Origin: Zoogloeaceae bacterium
GTDB lineage: Bacteria > Pseudomonadota > Gammaproteobacteria > Burkholderiales > Rhodocyclaceae
Length of the DNA: 27,747 nt
Direction of reading: 5' to 3'
Assembly: GCA_031259605.1 (NCBI GenBank)
Contig: JAIRLE010000090.1
Location: 1 to 27,747 of the forward strand
The position numbers were made by a program, and so were the translations under genes. Under the pieces are notes generated by a model, which was not told where the DNA came from, did no database searches, and saw only the letters and a list, made by a program, of their open reading frames with translations. This document shows, piece by piece, positions 7,188-15,300 of this stretch; within the stretch, counting starts at the first letter, position 1; each line of letters begins with the position of its first letter.

Positions 7188-8537
7188 ATGCACATCCATA
7201 TTCTCGGCATTTGCGGCACATTCATGGGCGGTCTGGCGCAACTGGCGCGCGCCGCCGGACACCGGGTCAGCGGTTGCGACGCCAACGTCTATCCGCCCAT
7301 GAGCGAGCAACTGGCGGCGGCGGGCATCGCCCTGCATATCGGCTATGACCCGGCGCAGACGGCGGCGCGACCGGACGTTTTCATCGTCGGCAACGCCATT
7401 TCGCGCGGCAATCCCTTGCTGGAAGCCATTCTCGACGCCGGTCTGCCCTATGTTTCCGGCCCGCAATGGCTGGCGGAACAGGTGCTGCGCGACCGTTGGG
7501 TGCTGGGCGTGGCGGGGACGCACGGCAAGACGACCACCGCCGCCATGCTTGCCTGGATACTGGAAGACGCGGGCCTGTCGCCGGGATTCCTGATTGGCGG
7601 CGTCCCCCTGAATTTCGGCGTCTCCGCCCGCCTTGGCGCATCCCCTCTGTTTGTCATCGAGGCGGATGAATACGATACGGCGTTTTGTGACAAACGCTCC
7701 AAATTCGTGCATTACCACCCGAAAACCTTGATTCTGAATAACCTTGAATTCGATCATGCGGACATCTTCGACGATCTTGCGGCCATCGAGCGGCAATTCC
7801 AGCATTTGGTGCGCACCTTGCCGTCTTCCGGCCGGATACTCTGCAATCATCGGGAAGCCAGTCTGCAACGGGTGCTGGCGCGCGGCTGCTGGACGCCGGT
7901 GACGTATTTCAGCGATGCGGCGGGCTACCGGGTGATGGGTGATGACGCCGAAGGCAGTTTGATCCTTCTTGGCGCGAAGGGCGAGATTGCCCGCACGGTT
8001 TGGGGTTTATCCGGCGAACATAACCGCGAGAACGCCTGCGCCGCGCTCCTGGCGGCGGAACACGCGGGCGTTCCGCTGGAGCGCGGCATGGCGGCGCTCG
8101 CGCGCTTTTTGAATGTCCGGCGGCGGTTGGAGTTGCGCGGCGAGGCGGCGGGCGTTGCCGTCCATGACGATTTTGCCCACCATCCGACTGCCATCGCCGC
8201 TACCCTTGCCGGTCTGCGCCGCAAGGTGGGCGGCGCACGCATCCTTGCCGTGCTGGAACCGCGTTCCAACACCATGAAGCTGGGCGTGATGAAAGACCGG
8301 CTGGCGGCCAGTCTCACGGATGCCGATCAGGTGTTCTGCTACGCCGCCGATCTGGGGTGGGATGCCGCCACCGCGCTCTCTTCGCTGGGCGAACGCGCTT
8401 TTGTGGCGGCAGATCTTGCCCGACTGATCACAGCGATCACGGCGGCGGCCAGACCCGGCGACCATATCCTGGTCATGAGCAACGGCGGCTTTGGCGGCAT
8501 TCACGCCAAGCTGTTGCAGGCGCTGGCGCAGCCATGA
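7188..8537 (+). CDS. mpl: UDP-N-acetylmuramate:L-alanyl-gamma-D-glutamyl-meso-diaminopimelate ligase
   Basis: This cytoplasmic Mur-ligase-family enzyme of murein recycling joins recovered tripeptide L-Ala-D-Glu-mDap to UDP-MurNAc, using ATP. The 449-residue product starts with the Mpl signature ILGICGTFMGGLAQLARAAG (5-24), which separates it from MurC. The ATP-binding P-loop GTHGKTTTAAM is at 110-120. The central domain has IEADEYDTAFCDKRSKF and NNLEFDHADIF, and the third domain has HDDFAHHPTAI and EPRSNTMKLGVM. Length and motif order match the family. GGCGGA (7175-7180) is a plausible Shine-Dalgarno. It is preceded by the divergent palindrome. Downstream is a long gap, so it is probably monocistronic. 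Confidence 0.96.
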   Translation: MHIHILGICGTFMGGLAQLARAAGHRVSGCDANVYPPMSEQLAAAGIALHIGYDPAQTAARPDVFIVGNAISRGNPLLEAILDAGLPYVSGPQWLAEQVLRDRWVLGVAGTHGKTTTAAMLAWILEDAGLSPGFLIGGVPLNFGVSARLGASPLFVIEADEYDTAFCDKRSKFVHYHPKTLILNNLEFDHADIFDDLAAIERQFQHLVRTLPSSGRILCNHREASLQRVLARGCWTPVTYFSDAAGYRVMGDDAEGSLILLGAKGEIARTVWGLSGEHNRENACAALLAAEHAGVPLERGMAALARFLNVRRRLELRGEAAGVAVHDDFAHHPTAIAATLAGLRRKVGGARILAVLEPRSNTMKLGVMKDRLAASLTDADQVFCYAADLGWDAATALSSLGERAFVAADLARLITAITAAARPGDHILVMSNGGFGGIHAKLLQALAQP

Positions 8538-9014
8538 CCGCCTTGCGCCGGTCTTTGGTTCGTCACGATCCGCAGCAATATGCGTCCTTGGGAAAGCTTG
8601 AAGGACTTTTGTCTTCTTCATCGTAAAACCAATTCCGGTTTGAAACCCCGCCCGTAAGAAAGGCGCGAAGGTTGGAACCCCGGCCTGAAGGGCTACCGCT
8701 AATTTTTTGCTCAGCCACGGTTCCGGCGCGGTGAATGCGCCCTCCGTGCTGTCCCAGGGCGCGTTGGCGTGCTCATGCGCGAAGCGCCCCACGGCCTTGG
8801 GCGTCTCCGCCTCCGACGATGGCTTCTTGTGGCGCAAAATACCGTGAATCGTGCTGGCGGCGGCATGGGCTGAAAATACGATAGCGGCATTCATGCGATT
8901 GCCCTGTGGCACTTGACCCCATGCCCGAATGCAAAGGATACTTTCTCTCCCGCAAGCCCGGCGGCGGGACAAGCCTGAAATTCGTCAGGCGCATAAAAAC
9001 ATGGAACTCCAATA
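8538..9014. other. 477-bp stretch without an assignable gene between mpl and icd
   Basis: A 30-codon frame starts at 8534 in an ATGA overlap with the mpl stop and ends at 8626; it resembles no known protein. On the minus strand a frame from an ATG at 8897 stays open through this stretch and on into antisense mpl. Its first ~70 codons are rich in G/C at third positions, but so is the opposing plus frame at 8730-8848. I see no Shine-Dalgarno, motif, tRNA or terminator. It could be decayed coding sequence or a regulatory leader. The icd start has only GGA (9003-9005) as a weak ribosome site. Confidence 0.45.
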
Positions 9015-11258
9015 ATGACAGAGAAAACCACAGTCATCTACACCCTCACGGATGAAGCGCCGCTTCTGGCGACAAGCGCTTTCTTGCCCGTCGTGCGCGC
9101 TTTTACGGCAGCCGCCGGCATCCACATCCAGACCACCGACATTTCCGTCGCCGCCCGCGTACTGGCGGAATTTCCCGACTATCTGGATGCCGCCCAGCGA
9201 CGCCCGGACACCTTGTCCGAACTCGGCAAGAAAACACTGCAAGCCGACGCCAACATCATCAAACTCCCCAACATCAGCGCCTCGCTCGCACAGTTGAACG
9301 CCTGCATCAAGGAATTGCAGTCCAAAGGTTTTATGATTCCTGATTACCCAGAAGACCCAAGAACGGAAGACGAAAGGGCTATTCGGACACGTTACGCGCG
9401 CTGTCTGGGTTCCGCCGTGAATCCGGTATTGCGCGAAGGCAATTCCGACCGGCGCGCGCCGCTGGCGGTCAAGAATTACGCGCGCAAGAATCCGCATTCC
9501 ATGGGCAAGTGGCGCATGGCCTCGCGCACCCACGTGGCCTGCATGCGCGCGGACGATTTTTATCACGACGAACAATCCATGACCTTGGAAAAGGCGCGCA
9601 GGGTGAAGATGGAACTCGTCGCCGACAGCGGACAAACCTTTGCGCTGCGACCCGAAATCGCGCTCCTGGCTGGTGAGATCATCGATTCCATGTACATGCG
9701 TAAAAAAGCGCTGTGCGCATTCTATGAAGAACAGATGGAAGACGCGCGAGAAGCCGGGATATTGTTCTCGCTGCACCTCAAGGCGACAATGATGAAAGTT
9801 TCCGACCCCATTCTCTTCGGTCATTGCATTCGCACCTATTACCGGGAGGCTTTCGCCAAACACGGCGAGCGTTTCCGGGAACTGGGCATCAACGCCAATC
9901 ATGGCATGGGCGCCCTGTATGACAAAATCGCCGCGCTGCCGGAGGGCGAGCGCGCGCAAATCCTGCGCGATCTGGAAGCCTGCCACGCAAAACGCCCGCA
10001 ACTGGCGATGGTGGATTCCGCCAAGGGCATTACCAACTTTCATTCGCCCAATGATGTAATCATCGACGCCTCCGTTCCAGCGCTGATCCGCGCGGGCGGC
10101 AAGATGTGGGACGCGGCGGGCAAACAGCAGGATTGCAAGGTGGTGATGCCGGACGCTACCTTTGCCCGCATCTATCAGGAAGTCATCAATTTTTGCAAGA
10201 CCAACGGCGCGTTCGACCCGCGCAGCATGGGCACCGTACCCAATGTCGGCCTGATGGCGCAACAAGCGGAAGAATACGGCTCGCATGACAAGACCTTTGA
10301 AATTCCCGAAGACGGCCTTGCCCGCATCGTCGATCTGGATAGCGGCGAGACGCTCTTTTTCCACAAGGTTGAAGCGGGCGACATCTGGCGCATGTGCCAG
10401 GTGAAGGACGCGCCGGTGCGCGACTGGGTAAAACTCGCCGTCAATCGCGCGCGCGCTTCCGGCATGACCGCCGTGTTCTGGCTCGATCCTTACCGTCCGC
10501 ATGAAGCCGAACTGATCGAGAAAGTAGAACGCTGTCTGCAAGAACACGATACGCGCGGACTGGACATCCGCGTCATGTCGCAGACACGCGCCATGCGCTT
10601 CACGCTGGAGCGCGTCGTTCGCGGACTGGACACCATTTCCGTGACCGGCAACATCCTGCGCGACTACCTCACCGACCTGTTTCCGATCATGGAACTGGGC
10701 ACTTCCGCCAAGATGCTTTCCATTGTCCCCCTGATGGCGGGCGGCGGCCTGTACGAAACCGGTGCGGGCGGGTCTGCTCCCAAGCATGTGCAGCAGCTCA
10801 TCGAAGAAAACCATCTGCGCTGGGATTCGCTGGGGGAATTTCTGGCGCTGGCCGCCTCGCTGGAAGATCTGGGGCGAAAAACCGGCAATGCGCGCGCCGC
10901 CCTGTTGGCAAAGACGCTGGACGCGGCAACCGGCAGACTGCTGGATGAACGTAAATCGCCCTCGCCCAGGACTGGCGAACTCGATAACCGGGGCAGCCAA
11001 TTCTATCTCACCCGCTTCTGGGCGGAAGCCCTGGCCGCGCAAAAGGAAGACGCCGGTCTCGCCGCCCATTTCGCGCCGCTGGCGCAAACGCTCGCCGCAA
11101 ACGAAGCGAAAATCGTCACGGAAATGAACGCCGCGCAAGGACGCCCTGCGGACATCGGCGGCTATTATCTGGCGGATGGCGACAAACTGGAGGCGGTCAT
11201 GCGTCCCAGCGCCACCTTCAACGCGGCGCTCGAACCCCTGCTTTCCAACCTTCCCTGA
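9015..11258 (+). CDS. icd: NADP-dependent isocitrate dehydrogenase, monomeric type
   Basis: This cytoplasmic TCA-cycle enzyme oxidises isocitrate to 2-oxoglutarate and CO2 with NADP. At 747 residues it is the large single-chain type known from Azotobacter and Corynebacterium, unrelated in layout to the ~415-residue dimeric Icd of E. coli. Visible family blocks are LPNISASLAQLNACIKELQ (84-102), the substrate-binding EGNSDRRAPLAVKNYARKNP (141-160), LKATMMKVSDPILFGH (255-270, including the catalytic lysine region), NANHGMGALYD, and ELGTSAKMLSIVPLMAGGG followed by ETGAGGSAPKHVQQ near the cofactor site. The frame is intact. A 20-bp gap separates it from the nitroreductase gene, so the two are probably cotranscribed. 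The start is supported by alignment rather than by a strong Shine-Dalgarno. Confidence 0.97.
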   Translation: MTEKTTVIYTLTDEAPLLATSAFLPVVRAFTAAAGIHIQTTDISVAARVLAEFPDYLDAAQRRPDTLSELGKKTLQADANIIKLPNISASLAQLNACIKELQSKGFMIPDYPEDPRTEDERAIRTRYARCLGSAVNPVLREGNSDRRAPLAVKNYARKNPHSMGKWRMASRTHVACMRADDFYHDEQSMTLEKARRVKMELVADSGQTFALRPEIALLAGEIIDSMYMRKKALCAFYEEQMEDAREAGILFSLHLKATMMKVSDPILFGHCIRTYYREAFAKHGERFRELGINANHGMGALYDKIAALPEGERAQILRDLEACHAKRPQLAMVDSAKGITNFHSPNDVIIDASVPALIRAGGKMWDAAGKQQDCKVVMPDATFARIYQEVINFCKTNGAFDPRSMGTVPNVGLMAQQAEEYGSHDKTFEIPEDGLARIVDLDSGETLFFHKVEAGDIWRMCQVKDAPVRDWVKLAVNRARASGMTAVFWLDPYRPHEAELIEKVERCLQEHDTRGLDIRVMSQTRAMRFTLERVVRGLDTISVTGNILRDYLTDLFPIMELGTSAKMLSIVPLMAGGGLYETGAGGSAPKHVQQLIEENHLRWDSLGEFLALAASLEDLGRKTGNARAALLAKTLDAATGRLLDERKSPSPRTGELDNRGSQFYLTRFWAEALAAQKEDAGLAAHFAPLAQTLAANEAKIVTEMNAAQGRPADIGGYYLADGDKLEAVMRPSATFNAALEPLLSNLP

Positions 11259-11278
11259 AACGCCAAAGGAGACGCATC

Positions 11279-11872
11279 ATGACCGCAATAAATGACGTTA
11301 CACTGGATATCGCCTTTCGCAAGGCGCGCAGCTTCAACCGTTTTTTTGCCGACAAACCTGTCAGTGACGCCCAAATCCACGCGCTTTACGATCTCCTGAA
11401 ATGGGGACCGACCGCCGTCAATGGACAACCGGGACGCTATCTGTTCATCCGCAGTCCCGAAGCCAAGGCGCGGCTCGTGCCAACCGCGATGGCGGGCAAC
11501 CAGGCAAGAATCCAGGCCGCGCCGCTAACGGTAATCGTCGCCAGCGATCCGCTTTTTTACGAACATCTGCCCACCCAGGCGCCCGCGCTGGCTTCCATGC
11601 GCGACTTTTACGCGGGCGACGAAAAACTGGCGCGGGATACCGCGTGCTACAGCAGCGCCCTGCAAGCGGGTTACTTGATCCTCGCCGCCCGGCTCCTGGG
11701 TCTGGACGCCGGTCCCATGTCCGGCTTCGACGCCGCCGCCGTCAACGCGCAATTCTTCGCCGACAACGGCTGGCGGGCGCATCTGCTGGTCAACATCGGC
11801 TACGGCGACCCGGAAGGCAACTACCCGCGCAACCCGCGCCTGGAATTCGACGCCGTAGCGAAAATCCTTTAG
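11279..11872 (+). CDS. RutE/HadB-family FMN nitroreductase-like protein (malonic semialdehyde reductase family)
   Basis: This is a 197-residue FMN-dependent NAD(P)H oxidoreductase of the nitroreductase superfamily. The best match in layout is E. coli RutE, which reduces malonic semialdehyde to 3-hydroxypropionate in pyrimidine breakdown. Shared blocks are LLKWGPTAVNGQPGRYLFIR (39-58, flavin binding), AGNQARIQAAPLTVIVA, SSALQAGYLILAARLLGLDA, GPMSGFD, and HLLVNIGYGDPEGN at the end. AAGGAG (11266-11271) lies 7 bp before the ATG. No other rut gene is in the window, so the physiological substrate is open; homologues outside rut operons are often annotated only as nitroreductases. It follows icd by 20 bp and ends at a strong hairpin, consistent with a two-gene transcript. 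Confidence 0.88.
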   Translation: MTAINDVTLDIAFRKARSFNRFFADKPVSDAQIHALYDLLKWGPTAVNGQPGRYLFIRSPEAKARLVPTAMAGNQARIQAAPLTVIVASDPLFYEHLPTQAPALASMRDFYAGDEKLARDTACYSSALQAGYLILAARLLGLDAGPMSGFDAAAVNAQFFADNGWRAHLLVNIGYGDPEGNYPRNPRLEFDAVAKIL

Positions 11873-11895
11873 CCGCAAGATTGACTTGCCATTGC

Positions 11896-11924
11896 CCAGA
11901 TCACGGAAGGTGTCCGTGATCTGG
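11896..11924 (+). terminator. perfect 12-bp hairpin after icd-nitroreductase
   Basis: CCAGATCACGGA (11896-11907), loop AGGTG, TCCGTGATCTGG (11913-11924): no mismatches, placed 23 bp after the nitroreductase stop. No T-run follows, so it may work as a 3'-end stabiliser or an imperfect terminator. Confidence 0.5.
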
Positions 11925-12222
11925 CGCATGAAACGCCCCGTCGGCGAAGCCACTGCTCTCCCCCTCTCCCGCCAAACTTGCCTCTTCATCACATCCGCAG
12001 GGCTGGAGCCTGAAAAACGCTTCATATTCATCGCGTGATTCATCCCGGAAGACAGGAAGTTTGCGGCTGCGCCGCATGAAACGCCTCCCTTTCCCGCCCC
12101 TGCCGGGGCATTCTCTCCCGCGGGCGAGGGGAAAAACGGGAAGCGCCGCCCGCCGTTGCCTTTCCCCCGCCCCGGACTTGCATGGGACGCAGACCCCAGT
12201 TCCCTTCCCTCCCCCGCTTCGC

Positions 12223-12252
12223 GGGAGAGGGTGGCCGAAGGCCGGGAGAGGG
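12223..12252. repeat. intergenic hairpin repeat, copy 1
   Basis: GGAGAGGGTGGC and GCCGGGAGAGGG flank a self-complementary core, GGCC-GAA-GGCC. A further hairpin CTCCCGC/GCGGGAG-type arm adjoins on the left. A second copy with a different but still paired core is at 16546-16576. This resembles the dispersed REP-like hairpins common between proteobacterial genes. Confidence 0.6.
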
Positions 12253-12368
12253 TGTCGCCCACTCACCGCTCCCTGCCCCAATTACGCATGATTCGATGCT
12301 CTGGTCCTGAGTGCCTGTTCATGATTCCTGTAGGGGCGCCTCCGTGACCGTGCCTGGGAAATGTTGCG

Positions 12369-12435
12369 GTAGGGGCAACCCTTGTGGTTGCCCTCCCCCG
12401 CAGCAAGGGCGGGCGTCCACAAGGGCTGCTCCTGC
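12369..12435. repeat. inverted pair of 25-bp GTAGGGGCAACC-type elements
   Basis: Copy A (12369-12393) contains an 8-bp stem, GGGCAACC-CTTGT-GGTTGCCC. Copy B (12411-12435) on the opposite strand matches copy A at 20 of 25 positions. A partial third copy, GTAGGGGCGCC, starts at 12330 in the same orientation as copy A. These look like a dispersed palindromic repeat family. Confidence 0.6.
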
Positions 12436-12712
12436 CGTCATCTGCGAATGAGGGGAGAGAAGGGAAAATCTTTCGGTCGTGAGAGAACGGTGCCTGGAAG
12501 ATCGGGCATCCGCTTTTCATTGCGCCCCATCTGTCGTTCGCACGCAATCTCCGTCAAGAACGGATTCGCTTTTCCATCACATCATACCCGCGCCATCATC
12601 ATATTGTCATGAACACTGGTTAACAATTGTGCACCACAAAGTTCCGTTTCTTCTTCCTTTTGGCGAAGCGGCGCTTTGCTTTTCCGATCCAATGCATAAC
12701 AAGGAGATTTCC

Positions 12713-13834
12713 ATGCAGAAAAAACTGATGGTTCTGGCGATTGCGACCGCCGTTTCCGGCGCGGCGCTGGCACAGGGCAACGTGCAGATTTACGGCGTGG
12801 TCGATGTGGGTTTTTCACATCGCGGCGATAATGTCAATGATGATATCGGCAGTAAAAATGCCATTGACGACGGCATTTCCTCCGGCAGTCGCCTGGGCTT
12901 CAAGGGTACGGAAGATCTGGGCAACGGCGTGAAAGCCCTGTTCGTGCTGGAAAACGGCTTCGCGGCGGACACCGGCAACATGAGGCAGAGCAGCCGCCTG
13001 TTCGGACGCCAGGTTTACCTGGGACTGACCGGCAATTTCGGCACGTTCATCGCCGGTCGCCTGTACACGCCGCACTACTCTTTCCTCTCCGCCATCGATC
13101 CCTTCAAGGCAGGCACGGTCGGACGTTACCGCAACGCATTCGAGGCGGGGCTGACAACGGTCGGAGAGAACCTCTTCGACCCCACGCGCGTGGATAACGC
13201 CGTCGCCTATGTGACTCCAAGCTGGGGCGGGTTCAACATGACGGCGGCCTTCTCCGCCAACGCGCTCGCTGTGGAAAATGTGGAAAACGCGGGCGACAAC
13301 CGCGTATGGGCCTTCCTGCCCCGTTACACCAACGGCCCCATTGACGTCGGCGTGTCCTGGCACAAGATCAAGACCAAAGACACACCCGTCGGCGGCACTG
13401 AAGTCAACATCACCAACTGGGCCGTCGGCGGCACTTACGATTTCGGCCCCGCCAAACTGCACGCGTTCTATGACCAGAACAAATTCAAGAACATCAACCC
13501 GGCCGGGGACGACCACAAGCTGAAAAGCTGGCTTCTGGGCGCGACCTTTCCCTTTGGCAAGAACGCCATTCAGGCTTCCTACACCCAGTCCAAGCTGAGC
13601 GGGGTGAATGGATTTGAAGGCAAGGCGCGGCAATGGGCGCTGGGCTACACCTATGCGCTTTCCAGGCGCACCAACTTCTACGCGGCGATTGCCGACATCA
13701 CCAACAAGGACGATCGTGAGGATAATCCGACCTTCCTCCCAGGCAGCGGCATTGCCGCCGTTTCCGGCGACGCTTCCAACGGCGGCGCCGGCTACCAGAA
13801 CGGCTTCAATATCGGCCTGAAGCACAGCTTCTGA
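12713..13834 (+). CDS. Gram-negative general porin (outer-membrane beta-barrel)
   Basis: This trimeric outer-membrane porin allows passive diffusion of small hydrophilic solutes. The 373-residue preprotein has a Sec signal cleaved after ALA (about 20), then the mature start QGNVQIYGVVDVGF, the standard first strand of betaproteobacterial porins. SRLGFKGTEDLGNGVKALF and FGRQVYLGLTGNFGTFIAGR form the next strands. The alternating hydrophobic pattern continues to the end, and the last residue is phenylalanine (GLKHSF), the outer-membrane targeting signal for BamA. The frame is open from 12479, but AAGGAGA (12701-12707) before the ATG at 12713 plus the signal peptide set the start. It is single-gene, with its own terminator. 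Solute preference cannot be read from the sequence. Confidence 0.93.
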   Translation: MQKKLMVLAIATAVSGAALAQGNVQIYGVVDVGFSHRGDNVNDDIGSKNAIDDGISSGSRLGFKGTEDLGNGVKALFVLENGFAADTGNMRQSSRLFGRQVYLGLTGNFGTFIAGRLYTPHYSFLSAIDPFKAGTVGRYRNAFEAGLTTVGENLFDPTRVDNAVAYVTPSWGGFNMTAAFSANALAVENVENAGDNRVWAFLPRYTNGPIDVGVSWHKIKTKDTPVGGTEVNITNWAVGGTYDFGPAKLHAFYDQNKFKNINPAGDDHKLKSWLLGATFPFGKNAIQASYTQSKLSGVNGFEGKARQWALGYTYALSRRTNFYAAIADITNKDDREDNPTFLPGSGIAAVSGDASNGGAGYQNGFNIGLKHSF

Positions 13835-13862
13835 CCTCGCGCCCCAACCCCGACGCGCCAGG

Positions 13863-13888
13863 AACGGAGACCTCGGTCTCCGTTTTTT
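13863..13888 (+). terminator. rho-independent terminator of the porin gene
   Basis: ACGGAGAC-CTCG-GTCTCCGT stem-loop followed by TTTTTT (13883-13888), 28 bp after the porin stop. The tail is on the plus strand only, so it serves the porin. The convergent TAXI gene ends just beyond, at 13891. Confidence 0.85.
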
Positions 13889-13890
13889 CG

Positions 13891-15291
13891 TTATGCGTCT
13901 GCGGAATCCCGCATTTTTGCCAACCGTTCCCGAACCATCTGGATATGCATTTTCAGGGTATAGCGCAAGTCGGAGAAGGAACGGGGAACGGACATACGGT
14001 TGGCGTCGGCCTCGATGGCGTCAAGGCGCGCCATGAAATCGGCGTGAATTTCCGGGGCAAGCGCCTCAAGGCGGCGGCGCAGCAGGTCGTTTTCCAGAAA
14101 CTTGAGTTCGCCATAGACGCGGCAGACGCGCGAACGGATGCGCCAACTGTAAATCGCGGGCGCAAAGCGCAGGATGGGCAGCAAGAGCGTCAATAACGGC
14201 AGGGCGAGAATCAGGAAACGATCCGCCAGAACCGCCAGCCAGAAAGGCAGGTAACGCTGCAAGAACGGCGGGCCGGAGGCATGGAAACGTTCGGCGGTCG
14301 GAGTCAGCGGAAAATCGCTGTCCCTGTACGCGGGGAACTCACCCGCCTCCTGGAAAAACCCACTGCCGCCATGCACTTCGCGCAGGGCGGCCAGCATCAG
14401 CGATTGCAGCGCCGGATGCAGGTCTTCTTGCACCACCAGATTGGCGGTGGCCGCCAGCAATTCGGTATCTTGCGGCGGGAAATTGTAGGCGAGATCGACG
14501 CCGCCTTCCGGCATCAGCAGGCGAAACAGGTAGGGAAAGTGCCGGTGGTAGGCTTGTGCGCGCTGGAAATCCATCAGGCGAATGCCGAAGGTGCGCAGCA
14601 GCACCTGCACGATGGGAGATTCCGGCGCGGCAATGATGAACAGGGCGTCGATCTCGCCTTGCTGCAAGGCTTCGGCGGCGGCGAATTCATCCTGCGCGCG
14701 CGTCGCCGGGCGGATTTGCGCGCTCTTTTCCGTAATGTCGTTGGCCAGCAGCAAACGATAGGCCAGCGCGCGCGCGTTGCTGTTTTCCTGAATCACCGTG
14801 ATGCGCTTTTGCGCCAGATCGGTCAAGCGCTGCGGATACTGCCCGTCCCGGTCGTCGCGCACGAATACCCATAGCGGTTCATAAAAGGCGCTGCCCAGCG
14901 TGTATAGCCCTTCCCAGCCGTCCTTGCCGTTCCAGTTGCTTGCCACGCCGCCCTGCACGTAGGCAATGTCGGCCTCGCCCTGGCGCAAGCGCAGCAGGTT
15001 TTCGCCCGACCCTTGCGAAAGACGCAATTCCAGCGTAATGCCGTTGCGGGCGAAGATTTCCTTGTAGCGCAGGGCGAAGGCGTGATACCGCCCGTCTTCG
15101 CGTCCGGTGCTCATCACCAAGTGACGCGGCGGCGCGGGCTTGACGAAGTAAAAGGCGACGCCAAACCCCAAGAGCACGACCAGCGTCAGCGGCCAGGCGG
15201 TCATCAGCGCCTCGCGCCAGGTGATCCAGCGGTCGCGGGCGCGCTGCAAGCGGAGACGCAATTTCAGGGTGCGGGATTCTTTTTTCCACAT
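13891..15291 (-). CDS. membrane-anchored TAXI-type (TRAP-associated) substrate-binding protein
   Basis: The 466-residue product combines a periplasmic TAXI-family binding domain with two membrane anchors. A basic N terminus precedes helix 1 (about 31-50). The binding domain starts HLVMSTGREDGRYHAFALRY and includes GSGENLLRLRQGEADIAYVQ, the TAXI/NMT1-like ligand cleft pattern, and VIQENSNARALAYRLLL. A hydrophobic segment at about 350-383 (FLILALPLLTLLLPILRFAP) follows. The last 83 residues are charged and helical and would lie in the cytoplasm if the two helices each cross once. No TRAP membrane subunits are nearby. The layout would suit a sensor or receptor better than a free binding protein, which is an inference. 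It lies 9 bp after hemW and is probably cotranscribed with it. Confidence 0.85.
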   Translation of the reverse strand: MWKKESRTLKLRLRLQRARDRWITWREALMTAWPLTLVVLLGFGVAFYFVKPAPPRHLVMSTGREDGRYHAFALRYKEIFARNGITLELRLSQGSGENLLRLRQGEADIAYVQGGVASNWNGKDGWEGLYTLGSAFYEPLWVFVRDDRDGQYPQRLTDLAQKRITVIQENSNARALAYRLLLANDITEKSAQIRPATRAQDEFAAAEALQQGEIDALFIIAAPESPIVQVLLRTFGIRLMDFQRAQAYHRHFPYLFRLLMPEGGVDLAYNFPPQDTELLAATANLVVQEDLHPALQSLMLAALREVHGGSGFFQEAGEFPAYRDSDFPLTPTAERFHASGPPFLQRYLPFWLAVLADRFLILALPLLTLLLPILRFAPAIYSWRIRSRVCRVYGELKFLENDLLRRRLEALAPEIHADFMARLDAIEADANRMSVPRSFSDLRYTLKMHIQMVRERLAKMRDSADA

Positions 15292-15300
15292 GGCGACATG

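Larger units (their letters stand above)
11873..12712. other. 840-bp repeat-rich non-coding region before the porin gene
   Basis: No frame here looks coding; the open frames are low-complexity Pro/Arg translations of C/G-rich repeats. The region holds the hairpin at 11896-11924, C/T-rich segments around 12080-12215, a GGGAGAGGG hairpin repeat (12223-12252), and an inverted pair of 25-bp elements (12369-12435) with a partial third copy at 12330. The last 130 bp are AT-richer. They include TTGTGCACCACAA (12628-12640, a 5-bp inverted repeat with 3-bp centre), a possible operator for the porin. I could not fix a -35/-10 pair. Confidence 0.6.

Noticed and set aside
8534..8626. 30-codon frame overlapping the mpl stop as ATGA
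   Set aside because: The overlap is gene-like, but the peptide is short, ends in a serine run and resembles nothing known.
8985..11138. 717-codon open frame antisense to icd
   Set aside because: It mirrors the codon phase of a clearly recognised enzyme gene. Its translation has no family motifs, and such long antisense frames are common at this GC content.
11901..12281. Open frames in the region before the porin
   Set aside because: Their translations are Pro/Arg/Gly-rich readings of C/G-rich repeats without ribosome sites.
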